Source: Dinochytrium kinnereticum
Lineage: Eukaryota > Chytridiomycota > Chytridiomycetes > Chytridiales > Chytridiaceae
Assembly: GCA_027604005.1 (NCBI GenBank)
Contig: JADGJT010000271.1
Span: forward strand, 3,240-27,436
Reading direction: 5' to 3'
DNA length: 24,197 nt
A program made the translations under genes and the position numbers. The notes beneath the pieces were generated by a model, which was not told the origin of the DNA, did no database searches, and worked only from the letters and a program-made list of their open reading frames with translations. Numbering within the stretch: position 1 is the first letter of the stretch; every line of letters starts with the position of its first letter. Of the stretch, positions 1 through 8,843 are shown in pieces.

Positions 1-172
1 GCCCCCCCCCCGACCACCCCCCCCCCCCCAGCCCCCTCCGCCGCGGTCCTGCCCCCCTAAATCTTCGCCGCCGGGCCTGATTTGTTGGTCCTGATGATTA
101 ACGAGGGGCGGATGACGAGCAGGGAAGGGGCAAGCCAACAAGAAAACGATCTGAACAGGATCAAAGGCTCAC

Positions 173-284
173 CAAACTTGAGCATATCGGAGAAGGCGAT
201 CTGCCTCAGCGGTCGCTTTGCGTACTCTTTGATGCGGGAGGTGACCCACGCCGGCAGTGCCTGTGAGGCGCCGGCAGCAGGCAT
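173..284 (-). CDS. Probable mitochondrial PDK/BCKD kinase, first coding exon (partial)
   Basis: This exon encodes about 37 residues and appears to be the N-terminus of a pyruvate dehydrogenase kinase or branched-chain alpha-ketoacid dehydrogenase kinase, mitochondrial enzymes that inactivate their dehydrogenase complex by phosphorylating E1. The stretch IKEYAKRPLRQIAFSDMLKFG fits the family pattern at the start of the helical domain: a helix ending in Y-A, a proline, then a short helix ending in F-G. A donor (GTGAGCC) follows the first base of the Gly codon at 173. The frame stays open upstream to an ATG at 512, but that part encodes a Cys run from a CAG/CTG repeat. A GTGAGA donor near 441 and a CACAG acceptor near 335 suggest a 5' UTR intron, so I chose the ATG at 284. 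The next exon is not recognisable: either the intron runs past base 1 or the C-rich edge hides it. The kinase catalytic part lies outside the window, so the assignment rests on about 25 residues. Confidence 0.5.
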
Positions 285-470
285 GGCTTGTTGTTTCTCT
301 GGATGGAAGGATGCAGTATGAGACTGGAGGTTCTGTGCGGTGAGAGCCGATGAGGCCGGCTGTGGATGGATGGAAGAATGACGGACTCGGGCGAGTCGGA
401 TGACGGCGTCAAGGAGGTGGGGAAGCGTGGGAATTCTCACCTGTCCGTCAGCAATTGTTCCCACGGTCAG

Positions 471-492
471 GCAGCAGCAGCAGCAGCAGCAG
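471..492. repeat. GCA/CAG trinucleotide microsatellite
   Basis: About seven GCA units in the probable 5' leader of the kinase gene. Read on the minus strand in the open frame it would encode a run of cysteines, which argues against that part being translated. Confidence 0.9.
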
Positions 493-512
493 TGTGAGGT
501 GAGGTCAGTCAC

Positions 513-1168
513 AGCTGAAGGTCACGGGCAGCCCTCCATCCCTGCCACCATCCCTGCCAGCATCCCTGCCACACGCTGAATGATTGGCTGCATCTCATCT
601 GTTGAAGAAACAGTCATTATCATCATCATTATCATCAATTATCATCAACAATCACGTATTATTCGTGTTATTGTGATGATATTTTAAAGAATATTGCAGC
701 ACTCACTCACTCACTCACTGCACACACACGCACGCGACGCGTCCCTCAACGCGCTCCTCCCGCAACGCGCTCCTTCAAGCCTTCCCACCTCACATGCAGC
801 TGACATGCGCTCCCTGCCTGCCTGCTGCATGCCTGCCCTGGCACCGGGTGTTTGCGGAGGACCCTGCTCCCACGCGTGTGTGTCGTCGGAATGTTCCGGA
901 AGGGTCTTGTGCCACCTTTGATTGTTCGGCTGAACCCAAAACATCCTCAGGGATATCGGTGTGGATATTTGCAGGAACATCCACAGTTGTTTATTTCATG
1001 TATATGTTGTAGTTCTTCTTCGCTGTGAACATTCATTCATTTGTCCTGCTGCAGAAGAATAATAATAAAACAAATAATGATAATTATAAAAATACACACT
1101 ATTACACCCATGAAATTAGCGAGAAAAAAAAAACAATTGCTGGCTTCCAGTTTTCAACATACGCGCAA
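513..1168. other. Intergenic region with simple repeats
   Basis: This lies between the probable kinase gene (leftward) and the 3' end of the vinculin-like gene. It holds ATCATC-rich sequence at about 618-650, a (CACT)5 run at 700-719, CACACACG sequence and a repeated CGCGCTCC motif near 750-774. Two ACGCGT hexamers at 737-742 and 872-877 match the MCB box bound by fungal MBF cell-cycle factors, but such short matches occur by chance. TTTATT at 990-995 could be the poly(A) signal (AATAAA on the minus strand) of the vinculin-like gene. The short open frames here are compositionally repeat-like and I see no gene in them. Confidence 0.6.
538..573. repeat. Three tandem copies of a 12-base unit
   Basis: ATCCCTGCCACC, ATCCCTGCCAGC and ATCCCTGCCACA follow one another directly. 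No function is evident. Confidence 0.85.
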
Positions 1169-4100
1169 TCATCGTGCCGGAGCAAGCCTCTTTGACCTGT
1201 AAACATTCCTCCTAAACCTAATGGCCAACGGCGGGTGCCCTCCCCCAACCTTCCCGCCCCCCTTCTCCCCCTTTGCGATCCTCAAACTTCCCGCCTCAGC
1301 ATGATTCAAACAAGCCTTGACAGCCACCATCAGATTCTGCGCGCACCCCACAAGCTGCAAATCCCGATCCGTATCTCCAGGAGCCGAGGTCTTGACCGCA
1401 GCAATGATCTTGAGCTGCTGAGCGAGCGTGTCAATCCGATCCAACGTCAGGAGCAAAGCCGTCTTGAGCCGTTTGTCAGAGCATGCATCAGCGATCGGGC
1501 GACTCGCAAGAACGATCGCCGACGCCTCCGACATGATCTGCTGCGCCGCAGTGATGAAGGCTCGCTTTGCTTCAGGAGAAGCGTCTTTTCGGAGCTGGTG
1601 GTGGTGGTGGGAGAGGTCGGTGAGTCTGTCGGACATCTTTTGAGCAGCGTGGATGATCGGGTTGTCTTTCGACGTCCAGTGCGAGGCTTCAATTTTGAGT
1701 TCCTGAGCCGCAGCCTGATATTCACCAATGTCAATCCTCAAAACCAACATCTTCCCTTCAAAAAAGAAAAACAAACCTGAATGGGATTCGCCTTTGCCTC
1801 GACCTCGGTCAACATGACGGGCGGCTCCTCATCCACAAACACAACATCCGACAGCACATTCTCCAACAGCTGCACCGATATCCCCTGAATCGACAAATCC
1901 GGGCTGGCCGGAAGCTCAGTGGGATGCTCCTGAGGCGTCTCAGAAACGATCCCCTTATGCGCACGAATGAGGTCCCCAATGCTCATGAACCGGCCCGTTA
2001 GATCCTTAACATGCGTCTGAATCGCCGATGCATCCGCCGCCGTGATCTTGTGAGATTCTGCTATCGATCGAGATTTTCCGAGAAGTAGGGGGATGACTAT
2101 TGTTTTGTTTTTTGTTTTTTGGTTTTTCATGTTAAAAGGTTCAGAAAAAAAAATGAATGTCAACAGGATCCATTGAGATACCTTTCTCAACTTCTCGAAT
2201 CTTAACTTCAAGATTGGCTCTATAGCCTTGGTCTTCAGTGACCTCCGCCTCTTTCCTTGCGATCGTCAGAATCTGAGTTGCGCACGCCACCATGTCGTTG
2301 CTCTCCTTTCTGACCTTTTCGGTGTCCCCAAGGTTCGAGGCAGCCCCCAACGCCTCTGAGTGTTTGTCGAGAGCATTTTCTGTGGTAAATCAGAACGATA
2401 AAGGTTTAGAATGCGTGAGGAGATTAAAACAAGATAAAAACCTCAAAGCAAGCAAACAAGGGGAAAAAAAGAAAAAGAAAAAAAAAGATAGAGAGAAGAA
2501 AAAGAAAGGTGGGGTGAGGTTAACCACAAAATAGAGGCCAACGAAAAAAACAAAAAAAAAAAACAAAAAAACTCACTCGTCCCCACCAAAAGATCATTCA
2601 CCTTAAACCCCCCCTCAGCCGCCAAAACCCCCCCAAGCAACTCCCTAACCCCACCCTCCCAAGCCTCACAAACTCCCTCCAAGTAATCCTTCGAAGCCCC
2701 ATCCCCAGAATTCAAAACCGCCAACCCCCCAGCCGAAACAAGCGCCTCAACCAACCCCCCAACCCTCCCTTTAACAACCCCAACCTCCTTCCCAACCTCC
2801 CCCCCAACAACCTCCTGAACCAACGCAGCCAACCCCACCAACCTCCCCGCCTCCCCCTCAAGATCATGCACGGCGGCGCTGAACCTCGGTTTCTGGCCCT
2901 TGTGAACGGCCTCAAGAAACTGCACATAGGGAGTGGCGATCAGACGACGGTCGGAGAGGGTTGAGGCGGTGACGGTGAGGTCTCCAATCAGGAAACGGGA
3001 TCGAGAGGTGGTGAGGGCGGTGAGCTTTTCGGCGGAGAGGTCGAGGAGGGAGAGGAGGTCTTGGTGGTGGCGAGGGGATTCGGGTCTCTCGAGGGCTTGG
3101 TGGGCTGCTGTGGAGATTTTGGGGAGGGCGGTTGTGAGGGATTCTGTTAGGGTGTGGAGGGCGGTTTTGGCTTCGGGGGACTTGAGGGTTTCGAGGGTTC
3201 CTTTTTATTTACGATGATGTTGAGATTTGATTTTAGTTTAGTAACGGTTTTCGGAAACCGAAAGATACCAAGCAATTGACGCTAATGAATACAGGAGGAG
3301 AATGCCTACGTCTAGTGTCTGCGATCACTGTGTTGGTCGCGTGCTGATAGTCGATGAGAGCTTGCTTTAACGCCGGTTCCGAACCGGATACAACAGCAGA
3401 GCGGATAGAACCGGCTGCCTCGTCGACCCTCTTCCTTTGCTTAACATTATCATGAGCCGGTGCCTATTCCAAAAACTCCCATGTTAAATTTGATACCAAC
3501 AAAGATGTGAAGATAAAGTCCAGCCTTTGAGTCAAATAGACCCCTCCACCCCCTTGAACGAAAAAAAAAAAAGGATAAAAGGCCCACCTCGCCAAGTCCT
3601 CCCATCTCTTCACCAGTCAACTGCACAACGATCTCAATCTCCTTACAAATATTCGCAAGCCTCGCACAAGCAGCCGCCCTAACACCTTTAGCCTCAGCGA
3701 CCCCCGGATTCCTCAAAGCAACCGTACAAGCCGCCATAACCAACGGACTCTCCCTAACAATCCCATCCACCGCACACCTCAACCTCGTCTGAACATCCGG
3801 CACCAACAACTCCCCAACCCTTTTAAACGCCAGCTGTCCAAGCGTGACGACCGCCTGTCCAAACACCGCGACAGCCACAGCGTACCGATGATCCTCGGCG
3901 GCTCGTTTATCGGGGGTCTCTAAAGAGGGAGCGCAGGTGTCGATGCGGGAGAGATGAGACCGGACTTGACGGGAGGCTGAGAGGATTCGACGGATTTCAG
4001 CGTCATCAAAGGTGGTTAGGACCATGGTGGTGCCACGAAGGATCCCGCGGACGGATTCAAGGAGCTGTGAGCGGCCTGGCGAGGAGTAGGGGTCACGCAC

Positions 4101-4499
4101 AAGCTGGCTTGTGGAGGTCAAAAGGAGGTCGGAGGCTTTCAGAACTGTTTTGCGGAATCAAGAGGAGGTGTTAACCACTGCACCCCCTCTTCCACAGAGA
4201 AAACACTCAGCAGCAATTTCCCTTCCCACAGAGAGTTTAACCAAAACAAAACCAAAAGCATTACCCTCATCGCAAGCCCCAGGCATTCCCTCCCTGAGCA
4301 TATCATCAGCTCCGCTCTGACCCGCTATGCGTTTCCCAACGCCAACGAGGCTCCTGATCTGGTCGTCAACAATCTTGGCCAGGGCAGATAAGTCTGGCAT
4401 CGGAGTCTTGCTGATCTCTGCCTCGGAGATGATGAGGATGAGGGCCGTGACGGCCTCTGCCAGTGGGGCGAGGACGGTCTTGCTTGTTGTGGTGTACAT
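1169..4499 (-). CDS. Vinculin/alpha-catenin family actin-binding protein
   Basis: Seven exons join to 856 residues: 4499-4265, 4144-3588, 3439-3310, 3200-2577, 2379-2182, 2057-1777 and 1714-1169. All junctions keep frame. Vinculin and alpha-catenin link membrane or adhesion complexes to F-actin. Residues 96-133 match the head domain: DPYSSPGR, then RGIL-x-GT, then TTFDDAEIRRIL. Exon 5 (about residues 516-581) has MVACATQILTIARKEAE, equivalent to vinculin's ARRANRILLVAKREVE. The actin-binding tail starts near residue 676: SHWTSKDNPIIHAAQKM, then CSDKRLKTALLLTLDRI, QLKIIAAVK and AQNLM, ending in a basic, aromatic tail. Human vinculin is 1066 residues, so this is about 200 shorter. The proline-rich neck is reduced to EEPP, which makes it resemble alpha-catenin in layout. 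The exon 3 acceptor could instead be at 3430, removing three residues. Family assignment is very likely; vinculin versus alpha-catenin is open. Confidence 0.9.
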
Positions 4500-4705
4500 T
4501 GATCGGTTGTTAGGGATTGTCAGTTACAAAAGTTTGGTTCTTTTTGACTTGCCGTTGGTGGTTGGGTTGGAGGCAGACGGCCAGAGGATGGGATGGAGAC
4601 GGCGATGGCCGTCATGGGCCACACCTCCGACGGACACCTTGGGGGATGCAATGCACAATCACCCAGGGAGATGGTGGGTGGATGCGATATCAAGTCAAGC
4701 GCTGG

Positions 4706-4711
4706 TTTATT
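4706..4711 (-). terminator. Candidate poly(A) signal of the first CAP-like gene
   Basis: AATAAA on the minus strand, about 74 bases after the stop codon at 4785. Confidence 0.45.
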
Positions 4712-4784
4712 TATGCTACAGAAACAACACGCAGAGAAGATACAAAGACAACAATGGTGCGGTGCAGAGGGCAAGGAGGATTCA

Positions 4785-5507
4785 TCAGGTGAAGAAGCAG
4801 GTGACAACAGTGCACTGAGGCTTCTTTCTATCCTTCGTTTTCCCAGAAGAAAATGCCGCACCACATCCAACCCTTTCCTGCCTCGGTATAACGAATGCTC
4901 GGTTCCTGTTATCGTACCAATACTTGATAATGGTGTTGAGAGTAGGATTCGGCCTCTTCGATCCCTTCATAGCAACGATCCCCTGAGACATAAACTTTCC
5001 GTCAACTTTATCATAATGAGCAGTGCAGCCCTCATTCGCCAGCTTCTGCGCACGCTTCTGAGCCTTTTCCACCAACCCTTTGTTCACTGTGACCAAGCTC
5101 ATGCTGAGAGTGGCCCTCTCCCTGTTGATCCTTTTTCTCATCTTTTCGTTCCAGCCCAACAGCCCGGATGAGACCGCGCGGTCTTGCGCATCCCTCATGG
5201 CCGCGGCGGCGTCGTCATCAATACGAATGTCGGCTTGGAAATCTTTGGGGAGTGAGTCACCCAGGCCTTGGGATTCGAGATTTCCCCAGGGAGAGGAATC
5301 GCTGTCCGAGTCCATGATTTCCGGAAGGTCGTTGAGGTCCGGCGGGATGATGCTCCTGTCCATCGCGCCGCTGTCAATGTTGTCGAGGTCGGACCAGGCC
5401 ATGTTGTTGAGGGAGTCAGAGGACATGCTGTCCATCATGGCTTCAGACGGGATGTTGAATGCCGAGACCGAGGCGATCAGGGCGAGGAGAATGGTGCTAG
5501 GCAGCAT
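4785..5507 (-). CDS. Secreted protein with degenerate CAP (SCP/PR-1) domain, copy 1
   Basis: An intronless gene of 240 residues. A signal peptide is clear (MLPSTILLALIASVSA, cleavage likely after residue 16), followed by an acidic, Ser/Asp-rich stretch to about residue 110. The C-terminal half resembles CAP domains (PR-1, SCP, Pry): a helix around RKRINRERATL, a second helix around LVEKAQKRAQKLANEGC, a central SQGIVAMKG in the place of the usual GEN motif, a helix ending in YWYDN, then VGCGAAF and C-TVVT-C, the typical paired strands. CAP proteins are extracellular; several bind sterols or lipids. The canonical His and Glu of the CAP cavity and the HYTQVVW motif are not recognisable, so activity by the usual CAP mechanism cannot be assumed. 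Its paralogue lies divergently at 6564-7292, with the same signal peptide pattern and the same order of four cysteines. TATTAATA lies about 95 bases upstream. Confidence 0.75.
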   Translation of the reverse strand: MLPSTILLALIASVSAFNIPSEAMMDSMSSDSLNNMAWSDLDNIDSGAMDRSIIPPDLNDLPEIMDSDSDSSPWGNLESQGLGDSLPKDFQADIRIDDDAAAAMRDAQDRAVSSGLLGWNEKMRKRINRERATLSMSLVTVNKGLVEKAQKRAQKLANEGCTAHYDKVDGKFMSQGIVAMKGSKRPNPTLNTIIKYWYDNRNRAFVIPRQERVGCGAAFSSGKTKDRKKPQCTVVTCFFT

Positions 5508-5600
5508 GCTTTTGCGTTGGGTTGAAGAGCAGGAGAGGAGGGTTGCTGTGCTGGCTCTGCCGGTGTTGGATTGAAGTGAGAAGTGCGAGAGCCTTGGCCC

Positions 5601-5610
5601 TTATTAATAC
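5601..5610 (-). promoter_or_regulatory. TATA-like box for CAP-like copy 1
   Basis: The minus strand reads GTATTAATAA about 95 bases upstream of the ATG at 5507, a plausible TATA position for a secreted, probably regulated gene. Confidence 0.35.
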
Positions 5611-6487
5611 TCAGCGGATTCTGTTGCAGCCGTCGCCTGCCCATGAATCAGGCAGGGCAGGGCAGGCAGGTTGTGGCTTCATGACAAGCCTCCAACTTAT
5701 AAAATTGAAAGTGCCAGGACCGCCAACAACTCCGCCGCCACAAAAAACCATTGAAAAGAAGAAGAAAAAAAGAAACAGAGCAACTCAAAAATGTCAATAT
5801 CAGAAGCGGATGTTCAAAGCGTCGTATTGGGCACTTTTCAACATCCATGACTTGCTTCCAACATTTCTGACTTTGTTGGCAGTTGCCAATTTGGACCTGC
5901 TTTGTGATCATCCAACGTAAAAACTAAACCATAACTTTGTGGTTCGATGGCTGTCTGACGTCGGAGGGGAAGCATGCATGGTGTTTCGGTCAACTTGGTA
6001 TTTCCTTTGCCAGCAAAGTTCACCTTGTGAATGAATATCTATACACACTGATCACAAGTTAAACCACATTCCTAAAGAACACTCACATTTGTAAACAAAT
6101 CCCAACCCAACTCTTAAGCGTTTTTCAACAAGAGTTGACCTAATAAAAAGTCAGCATAATGTCGTGGCTGGACCGAGGAATTCAAGAGAGAAGTAAAAGT
6201 GTACTTGTCCATCACCGCAAACAACTCTCCCAGTTCCTTTTGTCGACTCAACCTCTTTTCTACCCGTTCCACCATTTCCACCCTTTCTACTGAAGAGAAT
6301 ATACTTTAAACGTTACACTTCTTTGTTTGTGTTTCCACTGTGAATCCTGTCCCTTCCAGAATAACGAGTGGCTAACGATACGTGAGCGCAAGTCACAAGT
6401 TTGCAACACCTGAACCGAACCCATTGACTGCGCGGGTGTAAAAACGAGGAAGGTGGCAGGTAGGTAAGCCACCCATCCGCGCTGGCC

Positions 6488-6495
6488 ACATAAAA
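6488..6495 (+). promoter_or_regulatory. TATA-like box for CAP-like copy 2
   Basis: ACATAAAA, about 70 bases upstream of the ATG at 6564. The ATG at 6495 overlaps it, which is one reason to prefer the later start. Confidence 0.35.
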
Positions 6496-6563
6496 TGCAG
6501 CCAACAACCATCGCGTTCACCACACAATTCAAACATCGACAAAGCCTACACAACTCAAAGATC

Positions 6564-7292
6564 ATGCTTCCAATCACTCTCTTCCTTGCCCTGGTGGCCT
6601 CAGTCTCGGCCGCAAGCATCCCTTCATCAGACTCCACCAACCCTTTCCTTGACGCCAACGGTCCCCCAAGCTCCAGCGACCTAGGTTTCGACTTTATTCC
6701 ACCCAACGACGACATCTCTTCCCCGCTCTGGGGCATCCTCCCGGATGCAGTGGAAACTCGCGAAGCCTTTGAAAACGATGGAGAAGAGATGTTGGATAAC
6801 GAAAGCGAACACGCTGGAGAGATCTCTGGCGTTGATTCCAACGACGGCAATGAGATCCAGTCTCGCGCGACAATTTTGGGCGTTGACTTTGGGTTTAACA
6901 GAGAATTCACGGACAAAGTCAACTCCGAGCGAAGACGACGCGGTTTGAAAACGCTACAGTCAAGTTTTACCCTCGCGAGGCTTTCGGATATCTTCCTGAG
7001 ACAGATCGTAGCGAAGAGAGAATGTAAAATGATGGCTTGGGACAAGCTCAAAGAGTACAAGATGAGCCAGAACTATTACATGGAAGATCGACCTCGCTCC
7101 ACCGATTTCATGGTCAATGCTTGGAAGAAGCAGAATCTGAAGGCAGTTGCAGACTCAAAGCAGACCATGATTGGTTGTAAGCGGACGTCTTGGCTTGTGA
7201 GGGGTGTACGGACCTGTCATGTTGTGATCTGTACCATGGCTGATAACTCCTCGAAGATTCCAAAGCTACCTATTCCCGGAGTAAGAGGGTGA
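6564..7292 (+). CDS. Secreted protein with degenerate CAP-like domain, copy 2
   Basis: An intronless gene of 242 residues. I chose the ATG at 6564 because it opens directly into a signal peptide (MLPITLFLALVASVSA) matching copy 1 nearly residue for residue; the in-frame ATG at 6495 would place 23 polar residues before it. After an acidic Ser/Pro/Asp-rich region (to about residue 105) comes a CAP-like part: FTDKVNSERRRRGLKTL, equivalent to the first CAP helix (NxxR), a second helix with IFLRQIVAKREC, then MIGCKRTSW and C-HVVI-C near the C-terminus. The four cysteines fall in the same order as in copy 1, but the rest is strongly diverged and the CAP cavity residues are not visible. It was recognised as CAP-like mainly through its neighbour. 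Divergent duplication followed by fast divergence is the likely history, as expected of a secreted effector-like or cell-surface protein. Function unknown. Confidence 0.7.
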   Translation: MLPITLFLALVASVSAASIPSSDSTNPFLDANGPPSSSDLGFDFIPPNDDISSPLWGILPDAVETREAFENDGEEMLDNESEHAGEISGVDSNDGNEIQSRATILGVDFGFNREFTDKVNSERRRRGLKTLQSSFTLARLSDIFLRQIVAKRECKMMAWDKLKEYKMSQNYYMEDRPRSTDFMVNAWKKQNLKAVADSKQTMIGCKRTSWLVRGVRTCHVVICTMADNSSKIPKLPIPGVRG

Positions 7293-7305
7293 TAAATTCA
7301 TGCTT

Positions 7306-7311
7306 AATAAA
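7306..7311 (+). terminator. Poly(A) signal of CAP-like copy 2
   Basis: AATAAA, 14 bases after the stop codon of the gene ending at 7292. Confidence 0.5.
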
Positions 7312-7741
7312 AATAACATCTGTGGCTACATATCCAAAGTATGTTCAGAAATGTAGAGAATCGCGGCCATTCAAAAGCAGTAACAGCCTCTGGACGCGAG
7401 AACATGCACGCTGTCTGCGGAAATGAGCCCTCTGAGAATGAGAAGTAAAATAATGGGGAAAAGACACCTTGATCATTTTTCTTCTTGGATCCAAGAAGAA
7501 CAAAGGATGGCAAAGAGCAAGAAGAATCACCCAAAGGGTAGGTACATGCACAGGAGAGTAGAAGCTGCTTTGGGAGAGGACAGTGTTTCCACTGCAATCT
7601 CTCAGTACATACGCATGGTGTTTATTATATTTAGTAGAACTCTTTTCCTTCGAAATAAACCACTCAGAGGCAGCAACAACACAGAAAAACCTCACAACAG
7701 GGGAATGGAGGTCCTCGTCGTCCATGGCTCGTGATCGGTCG

Positions 7742-7915
7742 TCACCTCCAACCCACTTGCCGGTTGTCTTCGATTTGTGCTCGGTCAATGGGGGACCTGA
7801 GGGGGTGGGTGTCCATTATCGTGTCATTGCCCGTCTCTAGGCAGAAATTGAAGGCTGAGATGGCGGCAAGGATGGCGAGGACGAGAGTGGGTGATTCAGA
7901 GGCACAAAGATGATT
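7742..7915 (-). pseudogene. Possible fossil of a third secreted CAP-like gene (5' part)
   Basis: A 57-codon open stretch on the minus strand contains TLVLAILAAISAFNF, close in pattern to the signal peptide of CAP-like copy 1 (ILLALIASVSAFNI). It has a stop immediately upstream and no initiating ATG, and the downstream part has no CAP-like motif. It may be a decayed third copy or an exon of an unrecognised gene; chance is also possible. Confidence 0.2.
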
Positions 7916-7999
7916 TCAAGCTGTCTCTTAACACTACATGATCAAAAATAGTTGCAACTCTCACCAACAGTTGTTGCCTGTGATCGTTATGATCACGCT

Positions 8000-8293
8000 T
8001 CAGTCAAAAAACGAGAAAAGCCTTATGTAAAAGCTTTGGTAGCGAGGGCTATCCCTTGAGAGTGTAGACGTCCGGTCGTTGTAAACGTTAAGAAGCCAGT
8101 AGTCAATGACTCCACCCATCCTGCTGCCAAAGCCCCAGCTATAACTATCAAGATCAAAGGTCGTGGGATACTGGCGGTGGCACTCAAAATAACATGAAGA
8201 GCCATTAACGGTTCTGGTGGACAAAGATGCAGACGCGGAGGTGTGTTCATGCGGTCCTCCCAGCGCGAACAAAGGACATACGGTAAAGGGCAA
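8000..8293 (-). other. Unassigned open frame, possibly coding
   Basis: The last 65 or so of 97 codons read like a folded protein (YFECHRQYPTTFDLDSYSWG, then GGVIDYWLLNVYNDR), with aromatic and Asp/Asn-rich composition and no repeats. The N-terminal part is not convincing and no signal peptide or family was recognised. It could be the last exon of a gene whose upstream exons I could not define. Confidence 0.2.
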
Positions 8294-8843
8294 AGTTGAC
8301 TGTCAATCTCTTCCCGGAGACAAATGCATGGCAGCTCGTCGATGGGAACGAGTGAGCATGGGGTGGTGAGCAAGGAGGCCCTCGCCAGCGGAGAACGGCA
8401 GCGCAACGACCTGTGACTTCACACATCCTTTCAAACGGAACATTGTGAAGTTGCCGCGGTACAGGAACTAAAGTTGCCAAAGAACCGCCGGAAGCGAGCA
8501 ATTATAATAATGGCTGTGTTTGTCAAAACCAAAAGGAACAATTTTGCTCCAGTCAAAAGCACACCAGACAGTGAGAGAGTGACTGGACTGCTGGGCCCAT
8601 CGCCTCCTGCGAGTCCGTCATCCCGTCGGACCAAACACCCGAACCCACACCTCACCTCACCACGGAGCTAGCTGAGCTCTGGAATCCATCGCCACTGCGA
8701 CTGAATTTGCCTGTCTTTCAGGAAGAACAATCTGAAAGTACCGGTCTGACCTGCTGGCCAGAACCAAACACACAAGATCACTTTGCTTTGTAGAGCCTGT
8801 GAAGGCAATAAGAGGCATGCCGGCGTTAGGCAACTCAGCTACA

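Larger units (their letters stand above)
5508..6563. other. Divergent promoter region of the two CAP-like genes
   Basis: About 1 kb separating the starts of the two related secreted-protein genes. The ends carry TATA-like boxes for each gene. The middle is AT-rich with no convincing reading frame. A GGCAGGGCAGGGCAGGCAGG tract lies at about 5652-5671. A hairpin with an 8-base perfect stem (CAACTCTT and AAGAGTTG, 14-base loop) lies at 6108-6137. No RNA gene was recognised. Confidence 0.6.
7293..8843. other. Long gene-poor region
   Basis: About 1.5 kb without a gene I can support. Open frames are short, lack convincing starts and overlap on both strands. Two stretches on the minus strand are protein-like: 7742-7915, with a signal-peptide-like hydrophobic run, and 8000-8293, a Tyr/Trp-rich frame. 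The right end is the promoter and 5' leader of the ankyrin-DIL gene. Confidence 0.5.

Noticed and set aside
285..512. An N-terminal extension of the kinase-like gene with seven cysteines
   Set aside because: The cysteines are a by-product of the CAG/CTG repeat, and splice-like signals suggest a 5' UTR intron.
694..1012. Overlapping short frames on both strands
   Set aside because: Composition is driven by CACT, CACACG and CTGC repeats, with no motif.
3241..3390. Inverted repeats CGGTTTTCGGAAACCG and CCGGTTCCGAACCGG near vinculin exon 3
   Set aside because: Short stems, one intronic and one in an exon, with no sign of a mobile element or RNA gene.
6287..7060. A 257-codon minus-strand frame opposite CAP-like copy 2
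   Set aside because: It is the shadow of a clear signal-peptide gene on the other strand.
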